Positions 35,212 to 44,244 are shown, counted from the stretch's first letter. The stretch: DNA of 64,000 nt from WJKG01 sp964627305 (GCA_964627305.1 CAZVHP010000008.1:1-64000); one strand, 5' to 3'. Numbers and translations: made by a program. Notes: generated by a model from the sequence alone, not told the origin.

Positions 35212-36684
35212 TTAGAAATATCCGGTGAAGGCAAATTGAATGTGATGATGGCGATTCTCTATCGTCCCTGACACCGGATAGATATTGCTGTTCTCAAACG
35301 ATCCGAAGGTATAGATGTCGCGATCCATGACCGAGTAGGTGTAGGCCCAGTCGAGGTAGATCTGTTCCCAGTGCAGGCCGGCCCCGAGGGAGAAGCTCAG
35401 GTCGATGGTCGAAGATGTTCCCTCGCCGTCGTCGTCCATACTTGGTGCGGGCATGGGGTTATAGCCGAATCCGAAGCGGAGCGGGATTTTTGCGAAGCGG
35501 GATTCCAACAGGTACTCGGCTCCGGTGCGAATACGGAAGACGCTGTTCCACTCCGGATCGATTTCTGAGAAGAACTCCTCGTTGTTGCCACCTGGATCGA
35601 TGACCAATCTGTCTCGATTGAGGACCTTCTGTCCGCTGAATGGCTGGTAGTCGAAGTCGGCGGCCAGCAGCCATTTTTCGGAGGGCTTGAAGGCCAGGCC
35701 GAGACCGATCCGGACGGGGATCTCGTACTTGGTCTTCTGATCGATAACGTAGGTCGTGTCGGTCGCCGCCGGCACGACGCGGTACTCCCCGAACTGGTTG
35801 TATGTTGAGTCCCATCCCCTTGCCCGGGTGATGTTGACGATTTCGAATTCGCGGTTGGCGACGAGGGTGAAGGGGGTTTGGACAAGGAGTCCGGCATCCC
35901 ATTTGTCGCCGTGGTATTTGAACCCGAGCGTGAAGTTCACGCCGCTAAACTTGGCGGTGTCCTTGCGCACTGACTCGAACAAGACATGACCGCGCTGGCC
36001 GCGATCGTGGGGATAGTCATCCATGAAGACAGTGACGTCCTGTTCGCGGACTGTGGAACCGGCGTAGACGTTGACGGTTGCGCCGAAGGAGATGTTCGAA
36101 TAGAAGCGGGTTCCGAAGCCGATATTGAGGGAGTACGGTCCCCCCATGAGTTGAGTTTCGAAATCGTAGGTATTGAAAGAGGAGTCTTCCCTAAGGTTGA
36201 ATCCTTCGATTACCCACACTGACTGGTACGCCTGATGGGTGCCGCCGTATTTGCTGTATTGCGCGAAGTTGCGGGTGTAGCCTGCTGAGCCTACGAATTG
36301 GTGGCCTTTGATGCGTACGGGTGCGGCGAACGTGAGGGAACTAATGGCCCCGAGGGTACCGGAGTGGTCGACGCCTGCGAGCTGAGAACCCGGGAGCACG
36401 ATGCTGTTGCCAGTGCCGCGAGGGACGAGAGAACCGTAGGCCATACCCATAACGGGTTTCTCCAGCAAGTAGATACCGGCGGGGTTCCAACTGATGCCGT
36501 AGATATCATCGGAGACGGCCAAATAGGCTTTGCCCATGCCGGCGGCACGGGCACCGCCGCCGAGGAAGTTGAAGTCATAGTCTTCGTACAAGCTGCCGCT
36601 GAGACTGGTTTGAGTAGTCTGCGCATACAGCGGAGCAGCGCCAAGCAGGATCAGCATCGCAAGCGCCAAACGGGCGAGTTTCAT
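35212..36684 (-). CDS. OmpP1/FadL-like outer-membrane protein
   Basis: A 490-residue exported barrel: signal peptide ending LYAQ, then NFLGGGARAAGMGKAYLAVSD and ISWNPAGI, the N-terminal signature shared by PorV-like and FadL-like proteins. Long strands and a terminal phenylalanine (FTGYF) indicate outer-membrane insertion. FadL-type proteins admit hydrophobic compounds; the substrate here is unknown. Strong SD AAGGAGAT and a near-consensus sigma-70 promoter suggest high expression. Confidence 0.85.
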   Translation of the reverse strand: MKLARLALAMLILLGAAPLYAQTTQTSLSGSLYEDYDFNFLGGGARAAGMGKAYLAVSDDIYGISWNPAGIYLLEKPVMGMAYGSLVPRGTGNSIVLPGSQLAGVDHSGTLGAISSLTFAAPVRIKGHQFVGSAGYTRNFAQYSKYGGTHQAYQSVWVIEGFNLREDSSFNTYDFETQLMGGPYSLNIGFGTRFYSNISFGATVNVYAGSTVREQDVTVFMDDYPHDRGQRGHVLFESVRKDTAKFSGVNFTLGFKYHGDKWDAGLLVQTPFTLVANREFEIVNITRARGWDSTYNQFGEYRVVPAATDTTYVIDQKTKYEIPVRIGLGLAFKPSEKWLLAADFDYQPFSGQKVLNRDRLVIDPGGNNEEFFSEIDPEWNSVFRIRTGAEYLLESRFAKIPLRFGFGYNPMPAPSMDDDGEGTSSTIDLSFSLGAGLHWEQIYLDWAYTYSVMDRDIYTFGSFENSNIYPVSGTIENRHHHIQFAFTGYF

Positions 36685-36764
36685 TGAGGGATCTCCTTAT
36701 AACCTGACCGACAGTCTTTCATCCACCTACGGTGTAGACGTACGACATCCGAAAACAATGCAAA

Positions 36765-36793
36765 AGTATATGGCAATAATATGGGGCTGTCAA
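36765..36793 (-). promoter_or_regulatory. Strong sigma-70 promoter of the FadL-like gene
   Basis: TTGACA (perfect) - 17 bases - TATACT (five of six) on the minus strand, with a leader of about 75 nt to the ATG at 36684. One of the best vegetative promoters in the window. Confidence 0.82.
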
Positions 36794-36866
36794 CGGATTT
36801 CACGGTCTTTTGGGGGCCTGTATCTCGTTAGTCGGGCATTAGTTGCGGCGATGTTACGAAAGAGTA

Positions 36867-36940
36867 TACCCCCGGCAGGAATTGAACCTGCGGCCCGCGG
36901 TTTAGGAAACCGCTGCTCTATCCAACTGAGCTACGGGGGC
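36867..36940 (-). tRNA. tRNA-Arg (anticodon CCT)
   Basis: Minus strand: acceptor GCCCCCG pairs with CGGGGGT (one G-U), a D-arm with GTAGCTCAG, anticodon stem GCGGT/ACCGC with loop TTCCTAA (anticodon CCT, codon AGG), and T-arm GCAGG-TTCAATT-CCTGC. The 3' CCA is not encoded. Confidence 0.95.
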
Positions 36941-37034
36941 GCGAGTGCCAGCGTCGGGCGATGATTTCTCGCCTTCGGCGCACAGGCAAGTTAGGGGTTC
37001 ATGGGCCGGGCGCAAGTGAAAAGGCGAACTGGGT

Positions 37035-37559
37035 TCACTCGGTGTCGAAGCTTATCAGGGTATTGACATCCCAGCGGCTGAGTTTCTCTCTCCATGGGAG
37101 GAAGGAGAGTTCGATGATCGCACTCACGCCGACGACGATGCCGCCGAGCTCCTCGCAGAGCTGGCAGACGGCAGCGAGGGTACCGCCGGTGGCGATGAGG
37201 TCATCGACAACGACGACGCGTTCGTTTTGCGTGACAGCATCGACGTGCATTTCGAGGGTATCAACGCCGTACTCGAGGGCATAGCTGGCGGACACTGTTT
37301 TGTAGGGCAGCTTGCCGGGTTTGCGGGCCGGAACCAGTCCGACTCCGAGGCGATCGGCGAGAATGCCGCCGAAGATGAACCCTCGTGATTCGATGGCCAC
37401 GATCTTCTGAGCCTGTCTGCCTCTGACGTACTCCTCCATTCGGGCCAGGGCGAGAGTCATCCCCTGGGGACTGGCCATGAGCGTGCTGATATCATAGAAG
37501 TTGATTCCCTTTTTAGGGAAGTCGGGCACGCTTCGAATATAGTGTTTGAGGTCTTCCAT
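37035..37559 (-). CDS. apt: Adenine phosphoribosyltransferase
   Basis: A 174-residue purine-salvage enzyme converting adenine and PRPP to AMP. The PRPP-binding motif VVVVDDLIATGGT is present, with the AIESRGFIFG and ARKPGKLPY segments typical of Apt; length is normal. The ATG is preceded by GAGGA. It is followed upstream in transcription by the acylphosphatase gene (40-base gap), giving a small housekeeping cluster. Confidence 0.97.
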   Translation of the reverse strand: MEDLKHYIRSVPDFPKKGINFYDISTLMASPQGMTLALARMEEYVRGRQAQKIVAIESRGFIFGGILADRLGVGLVPARKPGKLPYKTVSASYALEYGVDTLEMHVDAVTQNERVVVVDDLIATGGTLAAVCQLCEELGGIVVGVSAIIELSFLPWREKLSRWDVNTLISFDTE

Positions 37560-37599
37560 GGATCCTCGTCGGTATCAGTGGTTGCGTTATGGTCCCTTG

Positions 37600-37878
37600 T
37601 TAGAAGGTGATCCGGAAATCGGGATACTTGCCAGTGAACTCGCGCCACGAGACCGACACCTCAGCCACCGCCGATGATGCCGGTCCTCGTTCGAGCTGGT
37701 CAATGTATGATTCTATGGCGGAGTGGTCCCCTTCGGCAACGGTGAATACGGAGCCATCGGCCTCATTCCTGACGAGACCTGTCAGCCCGAGGAGCCTGGC
37801 TCGCTGCATCGCCCAGTACCTGAAGCCGACTCCCTGAACCCTGCCGGAGACACGGATTGCTGCCCCCGCCGTTTTCAT
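37600..37878 (-). CDS. Acylphosphatase
   Basis: A 92-residue enzyme that hydrolyses acyl phosphates. The signature VSGRVQGVGFRYWAM holds the catalytic Arg and the phosphate cradle, and the Asn of the family is in GLVRNEADGSV. The start overlaps the preceding stop (TGATG), so it is translationally coupled to the nucleotide-binding-protein gene. Confidence 0.95.
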   Translation of the reverse strand: MKTAGAAIRVSGRVQGVGFRYWAMQRARLLGLTGLVRNEADGSVFTVAEGDHSAIESYIDQLERGPASSAVAEVSVSWREFTGKYPDFRITF

Positions 37879-38369
37879 CAGTCCTCCGGGTCTTCGTCGA
37901 TGGACTCCCGGGCGAGTTTCATGGCCAGTTCGGCTGCCTCGACGGGGTCGGTCTGCTGGATCATTTCGTCGCCGAGTTTCCAGGCATTGATAGAGATGAC
38001 GGGTTTATGAGCATGCAGGGCAAAGGCCATTTCGGACAGGGTGCCATACTTGCCCGGGAAGGCGACCACGACGTCGGCGGTGCGCACAACCATGATGTTG
38101 CGGGCCTCGCCGAATCCGGTGGGTATGACGAAATCAATGAACTCGTTGGCATCGGCGCGGTCGGAGGTTGGGAGAATACCGATGGTGGTACCGCCGGCTT
38201 CCCTGGCGCCCCTCGCGGCACCTTCCATGATCCCACCCATGCCGCCACAAACGACTATGCCGCCGTTTTCGGCGACATAGCGCCCCACTTCTGCAGCCTG
38301 ATCGCGGAGTTTCCGCGAGCATTTCCCAGCCCCCACAACTGCCACGATAGGCTTTCTCCGGCTGGACAT
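37878..38369 (-). CDS. Rossmann-fold LOG-type nucleotide-binding protein (TIGR00725-like)
   Basis: A 163-residue protein with VAVVGAGKCS, VVCGGMGGIMEGAARGA and FPGKYGTLSE, matching the lysine-decarboxylase-like/LOG superfamily branch TIGR00725. The PGGxGTxxE motif is altered to PGKYGTLSE, as in that branch, so phosphoribohydrolase activity is uncertain. It precedes and overlaps the acylphosphatase gene. No specific role can be assigned. Confidence 0.85.
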   Translation of the reverse strand: MSSRRKPIVAVVGAGKCSRKLRDQAAEVGRYVAENGGIVVCGGMGGIMEGAARGAREAGGTTIGILPTSDRADANEFIDFVIPTGFGEARNIMVVRTADVVVAFPGKYGTLSEMAFALHAHKPVISINAWKLGDEMIQQTDPVEAAELAMKLARESIDEDPED

Positions 38370-38458
38370 TTGAAATCTTCCTTTCTGAAGAGGTTGGCGT
38401 TTGGCAGTGGAGAGTTGCTCAAACCGGTCCCCTAAGCTTGTTCTCGAAGTGAGAAAAA

Positions 38459-38532
38459 TCGGGGCGACTGGATTTGAACCAGCGACTTCTTAGTCCCGAA
38501 CCAAGCGCGCTACCAAACTGCGCTACGCCCCG
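38459..38532 (-). tRNA. tRNA-Pro (anticodon CGG)
   Basis: Minus strand: acceptor CGGGGCG/CGCCCCG, D-arm GCGCAGTTTGGTAGCGC, anticodon stem CTTGG/CTAAG (one G-U) with loop TTCGGGA (anticodon CGG), and T-arm CTGG-TTCAAAT-CCAG. CCA not encoded. A TTTTT run follows the 3' end and probably terminates transcription. Confidence 0.95.
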
Positions 38533-38554
38533 ATATCCATTTGTTGGAGCATGA

Positions 38555-38582
38555 ATGATACGACTTTTTTGGCCAAAGTCAA
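38555..38582 (-). promoter_or_regulatory. Sigma-70 promoter of tRNA-Pro(CGG)
   Basis: TTGACT - 16 bases - TATCAT on the minus strand, five of six in each box, 22 bases before the mature 5' end of the tRNA. Confidence 0.75.
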
Positions 38583-38629
38583 CAGGAATAATTGGTCTTG
38601 CGACTCCTGTTTCCGACGGGCGGGGCACA

Positions 38630-39391
38630 CTACAGCCTCAGCTCAAGATCGGCCAACCGCTTGAGGGTGGTGTTGTCGGTGAAATTCAGCCTGAGGGGCG
38701 TGATCGATATGACACCACGTGCGACGGCCTCGAAGTCGGTCCCTCGTGTCTTTTTCCACTTGGCGCGACCGCCGATCCAGTAGTATGGTTTTCCCCTGGG
38801 GTCGGTTTTGTGGACGATGATATCCTTGTACTGTCTGGCGCCGAGGCTGGTGAACTCGTACCGGGTGTATGGTCGGCCGTCATCGCGGGGCAGGTTGATG
38901 TTCAGGAATGTCCCCTTCTCCAGCGCCAGTCGGTCCCAGTTGGCCAGCAGTTTGCCAACGAAGGTTGCGGCACGGTTCATGGGTGTTCCGGGTTCATAGT
39001 TGGCCATGCTGACGGCGACTGACGGTACCCCGAGGATGGCGCCCTCGATGGCGGCTGCCACTGTGCCGGAGTAGGTGACATCATCGCCCATGTTGGCGCC
39101 GTGGTTGATGCCGGAGATGATGATATCGGGAGGATCCTGCTTGAACAGCAGGTGGATGCCGAGCATGACGCAGTCGGTGGGGGTGCCGTCGATAGCCCAG
39201 CGTCGGTCCTCGATCTGGTGAACCCTGAGAGGGCGGTTCAGGGTGAGTGAGTGCGAGCTGGCGGATTGCTCGCGGTCGGGGGCGACGGCATAGACTTTGG
39301 CTCGTCGCCGCAGATCAGCGGTGAGCGTCACGAGGCCGTCGGCGAAATAGCCGTCATCGTTGGTCAGCAGTATGCGTTTCTTCTTCGGCAC
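38630..39391 (-). CDS. surE: 5'/3'-nucleotidase SurE
   Basis: A 253-residue metal-dependent phosphatase acting on nucleoside monophosphates, often linked to stationary-phase survival. The N-terminal LLTNDDG metal-binding motif, DREQSASSHSLT and SGINHGANMGDDVTYSGT are all diagnostic. The start is GTG with AGGA upstream. It lies between two tRNA-Pro genes. Confidence 0.97.
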   Translation of the reverse strand: MPKKKRILLTNDDGYFADGLVTLTADLRRRAKVYAVAPDREQSASSHSLTLNRPLRVHQIEDRRWAIDGTPTDCVMLGIHLLFKQDPPDIIISGINHGANMGDDVTYSGTVAAAIEGAILGVPSVAVSMANYEPGTPMNRAATFVGKLLANWDRLALEKGTFLNINLPRDDGRPYTRYEFTSLGARQYKDIIVHKTDPRGKPYYWIGGRAKWKKTRGTDFEAVARGVISITPLRLNFTDNTTLKRLADLELRL

Positions 39392-39577
39392 GCGTCTATC
39401 CTGCGTTGATTATGGGGAGTCCTCGTTTTTGGCAAGACGGGCAGGATCCGTTTGGGCGTATTGCGGGTTTCGGGCCTGAGTATCGCCATGATCATGGCGG
39501 CAATGGTAGGCACACAGCGGGGAGAAATCAAGCGATAGTTGTGATGCCGGCGGGGTGGGCGCCGGGTGAGAAAATGG

Positions 39578-39652
39578 TCGGAGCGAGCCGATTTGAACGG
39601 CCGACCTCTCGCACCCCAAGCGAGTGCGCTAACCAAGCTGCGCTACGCTCCG
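39578..39652 (-). tRNA. tRNA-Pro (anticodon GGG)
   Basis: Minus strand: acceptor CGGAGCG/CGCTCCG, D-arm GCGCAGCTTGGTTAGCGC, anticodon stem CTCGC/GCGAG with loop TTGGGGT (anticodon GGG), T-arm GGCCG-TTCAAAT-CGGCT. CCA not encoded. Second proline tRNA within 1.2 kb. Confidence 0.95.
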
Positions 39653-39685
39653 ACACGTATTCGATTGCCGTACAGGCAGATTCTT

Positions 39686-39713
39686 AATGTAGGCAGCAAT
39701 CGGCGAAACTCAA
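39686..39713 (-). promoter_or_regulatory. Candidate sigma-70 promoter of tRNA-Pro(GGG)
   Basis: TTGAGT - 16 bases - TACATT on the minus strand, four of six in each box, straddling the stop of the MerR-type gene and 33 bases before the tRNA. Confidence 0.4.
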
Positions 39714-40066
39714 GAGAAAAGTTTCAGCAGTTGCCGGATATCCTCTCTGATCTGGCCGATGAGGGTCCTTGTCCGGGCCGGCATTGTGCTCTGGCCAGTT
39801 GGCAGTTCCGGTGGTCGTTTCATGGTCAGTCGTGACCGGGCGCCGGCAATTGTGAGTTTCTCATTCATCCGCAGGTGTCGGATCTGGTTGACGATCTCGA
39901 TATCCTTCTGCGTGTACATGCGGTTACCGCCGCGATTTTTGCGGGGCCGCAGTTGTGGGAACTCCTTTTCCCAGTAGCGCAGGACGTAGGCTTCCAGCCC
40001 GGTCATTCGTGCGACTTCGCTGATCGAGTAATACAGCTTGCCGCCGTTCTCGCCAGTTTTGCTCAT
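39710..40066 (-). CDS. MerR-type HTH regulator
   Basis: A 118-residue protein with a winged-helix MerR domain in residues 12-80 (YSISEVARMTGL, YVLRYWEKEFPQLRP, MYTQKDIEIVNQI) and a short coiled C-terminus. No cysteine-rich metal-binding tail is present, so it is not a classical MerR metal sensor; its form is like the small MerR proteins often found near housekeeping genes in Deltaproteobacteria and FCB bacteria. SD GGGAGGGG precedes the ATG. It follows gpsA by 30 bases. Confidence 0.88.
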   Translation of the reverse strand: MSKTGENGGKLYYSISEVARMTGLEAYVLRYWEKEFPQLRPRKNRGGNRMYTQKDIEIVNQIRHLRMNEKLTIAGARSRLTMKRPPELPTGQSTMPARTRTLIGQIREDIRQLLKLFS

Positions 40067-40095
40067 GTGTTACCCCTCCCATCTGCGCGAATTCG

Positions 40096-41103
40096 CTACT
40101 GCCATATTTCTTCCTTCAGTGATCGCACCATCAGGTCGCCGACAGCCTCTGACGGCTCTTTCCCCTTGAAGAGGACGTCATGTACCTGCCGCGTGATGGG
40201 CATTTCGACCTGGAATTTGCGGGAGAGCTGATAGCCGCTGCGTGTGGTCTGCACGCCCTCGGCCACCATTTTCATGTTGTCAAGCACCTGTTGCAGAGAT
40301 TCCCCGCGACCAATAGCTTCGCCCACGAACCGGTTGCGGCTGTGTCGTGACGCACAGGTGGTCACCAGATCGCCGATACCGGACAGCCCCGCGAAGGTTT
40401 CGGGTGAGGCCCCCATAGCCACACCCAGGCGGGTGATTTCGGCCAGTCCTCTGGTAATGAGCGCCCCCAGAGTGTTATCGCCCAGCCCCAGTCCGGCGGC
40501 AATGCCGGCGGAGATGGCGATGATGTTTTTCAAGGATCCGCCGAGCTCGACGCCGATCAGGTCGTGGGACTTGTATATCCGAAAGGTGGGGGTGGAGAAA
40601 GACTCCTGCACGGCCTCGACGAAGCCGTCCGGTTGTCCGGCAACCACCACCGTCGTCGGCATGTCGCGCACGACTTCCTCGGCGTGGGAGGGTCCGGAGA
40701 TGGTGGCGACAGCGGCAACGGGATCGCGGCGCAGCTCGATGATGATTTCGGACATGCGCCTGAGCGTTGCGACCTCAATGCCTTTGGCCAGGTTGACAAT
40801 GCCCGCTTCGGGCGGCAGCAGTGGGGCAAGCTCGACCATCACCGAGCGGAGTGTCTGAGCGGGGACCGCCAGGAGGACAAGCTCGGCGTCTTTGAGGGCG
40901 CGACTGAGGCTGTTTGTGACGGCGACGCTGTCGGGGAGTCGGAAGTCAGGCAGCTTGCCGGGAATGGTGCGTTGGTGCCTGAGGATTTCGAACTCCTGAG
41001 GGTCGTATTCCCAGATTGTCGCGTTCAGGCCGGCGTTGACTGTCACATGGGCGATACCCAGTCCCCAGGAGCCAGCGCCAAGAATGGCCACGCGGTTAAA
41101 CAT
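40096..41103 (-). CDS. gpsA: Glycerol-3-phosphate dehydrogenase [NAD(P)+]
   Basis: A 335-residue enzyme making sn-glycerol-3-phosphate for phospholipid synthesis. The Rossmann motif GAGSWG, the ISGPSHAEEV segment and the catalytic lysine region ELGGSLKNIIAI with GLGLGDN are all present. The ATG lies inside the end of plsY (8-base overlap), so the two successive steps of phosphatidic-acid synthesis are co-translated. Confidence 0.98.
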   Translation of the reverse strand: MFNRVAILGAGSWGLGIAHVTVNAGLNATIWEYDPQEFEILRHQRTIPGKLPDFRLPDSVAVTNSLSRALKDAELVLLAVPAQTLRSVMVELAPLLPPEAGIVNLAKGIEVATLRRMSEIIIELRRDPVAAVATISGPSHAEEVVRDMPTTVVVAGQPDGFVEAVQESFSTPTFRIYKSHDLIGVELGGSLKNIIAISAGIAAGLGLGDNTLGALITRGLAEITRLGVAMGASPETFAGLSGIGDLVTTCASRHSRNRFVGEAIGRGESLQQVLDNMKMVAEGVQTTRSGYQLSRKFQVEMPITRQVHDVLFKGKEPSEAVGDLMVRSLKEEIWQ

Positions 41104-41761
41104 GGTTGCCTCTCCCCTGCTGATCGTTGCGTTGCCGTGTCGAAAGGCGGCTCTCGGTTCCGGACACGAGGCGAACGATGTTCTGTCGATGCGTGAAGAC
41201 GATCAGGATGGCCAGCAAGAGGGCGAGGGCGACATAGACATCGGCGACGGGGCTATCGAGGATTGACTTCTGGACGATAACGATGGCGCTTAGGGTGAGT
41301 CCGGCCAGAATGGAGCCGAGTGATACGAAGCGGGTCGTGAGCACGACGACGACGAACACGGCAAAGGCGATGGCGGCCTGGAGTGGCAGGAGAGTCAGGA
41401 TGACGCCGAGAGAAGTGTTGACGCCTTTGCCTCCTTTGAACATCAGAAAGACGGGGAACACGTTGCCGAGAACAGCGGCGATGCCGCACAGGACCATGAA
41501 GTGTTCGGGGGCAAAGGGTGCGATGGAGTATTCGGCGGCGAAAAGACGTCCGAGCATGACGGCCGCAACACCCTTGCCGATATCAAGGATGAAGACCCGG
41601 ATGGCGACCTTGAACCCGGCAAGGCGCCAGACATTGGTGGCGCCGATGTTGCCGGAGCCGTGTTGGCGGATGTCCCCGAAACCGGCGAGGCGGGCGACGA
41701 TCAGTCCGACAGGGACGGCTCCAAGTAAGTAGCTGATAAGTATGCCAGCGAGAATGGCCAT
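41096..41761 (-). CDS. plsY: Acyl-phosphate:glycerol-3-phosphate acyltransferase PlsY
   Basis: A 221-residue, five-pass membrane enzyme that acylates the product of GpsA. The three conserved loops are visible: SGNIGATNV, a later FKGGKGV and a third segment near the C-terminus. The C-terminal tail is longer than usual and ends in a charged stretch. Overlaps gpsA by 8 bases. Confidence 0.97.
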   Translation of the reverse strand: MAILAGILISYLLGAVPVGLIVARLAGFGDIRQHGSGNIGATNVWRLAGFKVAIRVFILDIGKGVAAVMLGRLFAAEYSIAPFAPEHFMVLCGIAAVLGNVFPVFLMFKGGKGVNTSLGVILTLLPLQAAIAFAVFVVVVLTTRFVSLGSILAGLTLSAIVIVQKSILDSPVADVYVALALLLAILIVFTHRQNIVRLVSGTESRLSTRQRNDQQGRGNHV

Positions 41762-41884
41762 AAGGCTGCCTTAGTGACGGTCCTTCTTACTCCGTGCAGT
41801 TTGGCACGGGCTGTCAGCGGGGTGGTCAGTGGGGAATCCCGACCCTACTGATAGACGGTTTCCCGGCAATGCCGCGGATTGACG

Positions 41885-42331
41885 TTACATGCCCTCAGAC
41901 ATCAGGGTATCCTCGGGCCAGAGCTCATCGTCGGTATCGAACTCATACATGTCCGGCGGAGCATATTGTTCACGCATATCGGGGAACAGGTGGAAGACCG
42001 CCTCATAGACTTGTCGGGCCTCGGCGGAGTCGACGGTTCCATCCTGAACGATGGGCTGGAGCCGTTGCGCCATGATTCCGAACTTCTCGAAGTTGATCGA
42101 ATCCAGTTCGTTGACGCGCTCTTCGAAGGCGACGGAGAGGTCTTTCAGGGCCTCGGGATCCACTCCGGGCTGGGGATCCTCGTGGGCCATTTCGGCAATG
42201 CCAGCGACGAGCTTTGTGACACCATACTTGACCAGATCATCCTTCTTCATCCAGCAGGTGATCATCGCAATGGCGACCATAATCACCAGAATACCGACGA
42301 CAATCAGGGCCACCAGACAGCCCTTGGACAT
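41885..42331 (-). CDS. Single-pass membrane protein, unknown function
   Basis: A 148-residue protein with one N-terminal transmembrane helix (about 5-26) after a two-residue basic lead, and an acidic helical C-terminal domain ending in a Glu/Asp-rich tail. I recognise no family. It stands alone with its own candidate promoter at 42461..42489; a small palindrome (CCGTGC / GCACGG near 41794..41812) follows the stop. Confidence 0.6.
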   Translation of the reverse strand: MSKGCLVALIVVGILVIMVAIAMITCWMKKDDLVKYGVTKLVAGIAEMAHEDPQPGVDPEALKDLSVAFEERVNELDSINFEKFGIMAQRLQPIVQDGTVDSAEARQVYEAVFHLFPDMREQYAPPDMYEFDTDDELWPEDTLMSEGM

Positions 42332-42460
42332 CCGTTTCTTCTACGGCTGGTTGTTCATGTTCCCCTCATCGTGTAGGAGTCGTTTGTGTTGCTGAGGCGG
42401 TCGGGTGGAGTGCGCCACCGGGACCGACACGGTAACGTCCAATCTACGTGCTTGTTACGC

Positions 42461-42489
42461 TATATAACACAAGTGGGGGTTGAAGGCAA
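42461..42489 (-). promoter_or_regulatory. Candidate promoter of the small membrane protein
   Basis: TTGCCT - 17 bases - TATATA on the minus strand, four of six in each box, about 120 bases before the 42331 ATG. Confidence 0.35.
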
Positions 42490-42586
42490 GTAAACAGAAA
42501 TGTTGCCGGGCGCTCGGGGATACAAAGCAAGCGGGCGTCGGCAGCGGTGCGGACGCCCGGGTAAGAATCGAGATTGTCACGAACAG

Positions 42587-42603
42587 GCCCACCGCGGGTG
42601 GGC
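42587..42603 (-). terminator. Hairpin after rplQ
   Basis: A perfect 7-bp stem (GCCCACC / GGTGGGC) with a 3-base loop, 20 bases past the rplQ stop. The following bases are only mildly T-rich. Likely end of the ribosomal super-operon. Confidence 0.6.
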
Positions 42604-42622
42604 GGAGTGGGGTTACTGCGTG

Positions 42623-43045
42623 TTACGGTTTGGGCTTTTTGGACTGCTTTGCCTTTTTGGCTTTCTTGTCGTCGGTTTGTTCGGGTGGTTTTTCGGTAAG
42701 CAGTTCCACCACTGCCATCGGGGCGCCATCGCCGCGACGGAAACCGGATTTGATGACGCGGGTGAATCCGGAATCGCGGTCATGGAATTGCGGCACGATT
42801 TCGGTGAAGAGCTTTTTGAAGACGTCCTTCTCCTGGATGGTGCGGGCGACCTGGCGTTTGGCGGCCAGTGTTTCCTGTTTGGCCGTAGCGATAATGCGGT
42901 CCACCACCGGTCTTAGGGCCTTGGCTTTGGCGTCGGTGGTCTTGATGACGCGGTGTTTGAACAGCGAGGTCGCCATATTACTGAGCATGGCATCCCGGTG
43001 GGAAGCGGTCCGCCCCAGCTTGGCCAGTTTATCACGATGTCCCAT
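42623..43045 (-). CDS. rplQ: 50S ribosomal protein L17
   Basis: A 140-residue large-subunit protein. The core MGHRDKLAKLGRTASHRDAMLSNM and the ELL-ending fold are typical. The tail after EKPPEQTDDKK is Lys-rich (KKAKKAKQSKKPKP) and somewhat longer than in E. coli. Last gene of the ribosomal cluster, 26 bases after rpoA. Confidence 0.97.
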   Translation of the reverse strand: MGHRDKLAKLGRTASHRDAMLSNMATSLFKHRVIKTTDAKAKALRPVVDRIIATAKQETLAAKRQVARTIQEKDVFKKLFTEIVPQFHDRDSGFTRVIKSGFRRGDGAPMAVVELLTEKPPEQTDDKKAKKAKQSKKPKP

Positions 43046-43071
43046 AACTACTACACACTCCCAGCTTGGGC

Positions 43072-44070
43072 TTAGCCGGCGGTCGACGCGGTCGAACTGC
43101 CTTCCATATACTTTGACACATCCATCCCGAAAGAGAGATTCATGGATTCGAGGATGGCACTTATTTCGTTGAGCGATTTACGCCCGAAGTTTCGATATTT
43201 GAGCATTTCGGATTCGGTCTTGGTGACCAGATCCGCAAGGGTCTGAATATTGGCTGCGCGGAGGCAGTTGGAGGAGCGCACGGACAGTTCGAGTTCATCG
43301 ACGCGCGTCTTGAGCAGGTTGCGCATGCGGATGATTTCTTCGTCCTCTTCGGGTTCCTCTTCGACGAGGACGGATTCATCCATGTGAATGAACAACTGCA
43401 GGTGATCCTTGATCAGTTTGGCGGCGTAGGACAGGGCATCTTCCGGGGTCGTCGAGCCGTCGGTGGTGAGTTCCAGGAGCAGTCGGTCGTAGTCAGTTTT
43501 CTGCCCGACGCGGGTATTCTCGACGCGGAAGGCGACCTTGATCACGGGTGAGAAGAGAGAGTCGACGAAGATGGTACCGGCGGGGGCGTCCTCGCGTTTG
43601 TTGGCCTCGGCGACGCTGTAGCTGCGTCCGGAGTCGACATCGATTTCCATTTCGAAGTCGATATCGTCGGTCAGCTCACAGATGTGCTGGTCGGGGTTGA
43701 GGATTTCGACATCGGGGTCACCCTCGAACATACCGGCGGTAACCTCTCCCTTGCCGTTGGCCTTCAGACGGAGGGTACGCATACTGTCGGCATGCATCCG
43801 AACGCGAATAGCTTTCACATTGAGGACGATGTTGGTGACATCCTCATAGACTCCGGGAATGGTGGAGAATTCGTGAAGGCATCCCTTGATGCGCATAGAG
43901 ACCACGGCTGCTCCCTGAATTGACGACAGCAGGACTCGGCGCAGGCAGTTGCCGAGGGTGGTTCCGAAGCCTCGCTCAAGCGGTTCAATGGTGAAGCTCG
44001 AGAAATTCTCGTCTGCGGAGGACTGGTCGTTGACGACCTCCTTCGGCATGGTAATCGGTTTCCATTTCAT
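43072..44070 (-). CDS. rpoA: RNA polymerase alpha subunit
   Basis: A 332-residue subunit. The N-terminal assembly domain contains ERGFGTTLGNCLRRVLLSS and the C-terminal domain contains the helix-hairpin-helix that binds UP elements and activators (SVRSSNCLRAANIQTLADLV). Length and both domains are normal. In most bacteria rpsD lies just upstream; here the 174-base gap before it contains no gene. Confidence 0.98.
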   Translation of the reverse strand: MKWKPITMPKEVVNDQSSADENFSSFTIEPLERGFGTTLGNCLRRVLLSSIQGAAVVSMRIKGCLHEFSTIPGVYEDVTNIVLNVKAIRVRMHADSMRTLRLKANGKGEVTAGMFEGDPDVEILNPDQHICELTDDIDFEMEIDVDSGRSYSVAEANKREDAPAGTIFVDSLFSPVIKVAFRVENTRVGQKTDYDRLLLELTTDGSTTPEDALSYAAKLIKDHLQLFIHMDESVLVEEEPEEDEEIIRMRNLLKTRVDELELSVRSSNCLRAANIQTLADLVTKTESEMLKYRNFGRKSLNEISAILESMNLSFGMDVSKYMEGSSTASTAG

Positions 44071-44244
44071 ATCAGTCTACAAACCTCCCGTACGGAAAGA
44101 CTCCTTTACCTGGATCAGAACCGGTGGAGCGGATCGAAGTTCCCCGCGCAGGTGTTGCGGGGGGTCGCTTGTCGCGGCCGGTGCGGTTCCAGGCTATCCC
44201 AGGCAAACTGAGAAAGTTCCTGTTTTCTCCAACAAGGCGGATGA

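Noticed and set aside
44071..44244. Search for a shortened or broken rpsD between rpsK and rpoA
   Set aside because: No frame in this 174-base gap resembles S4; it is too short and carries stops.
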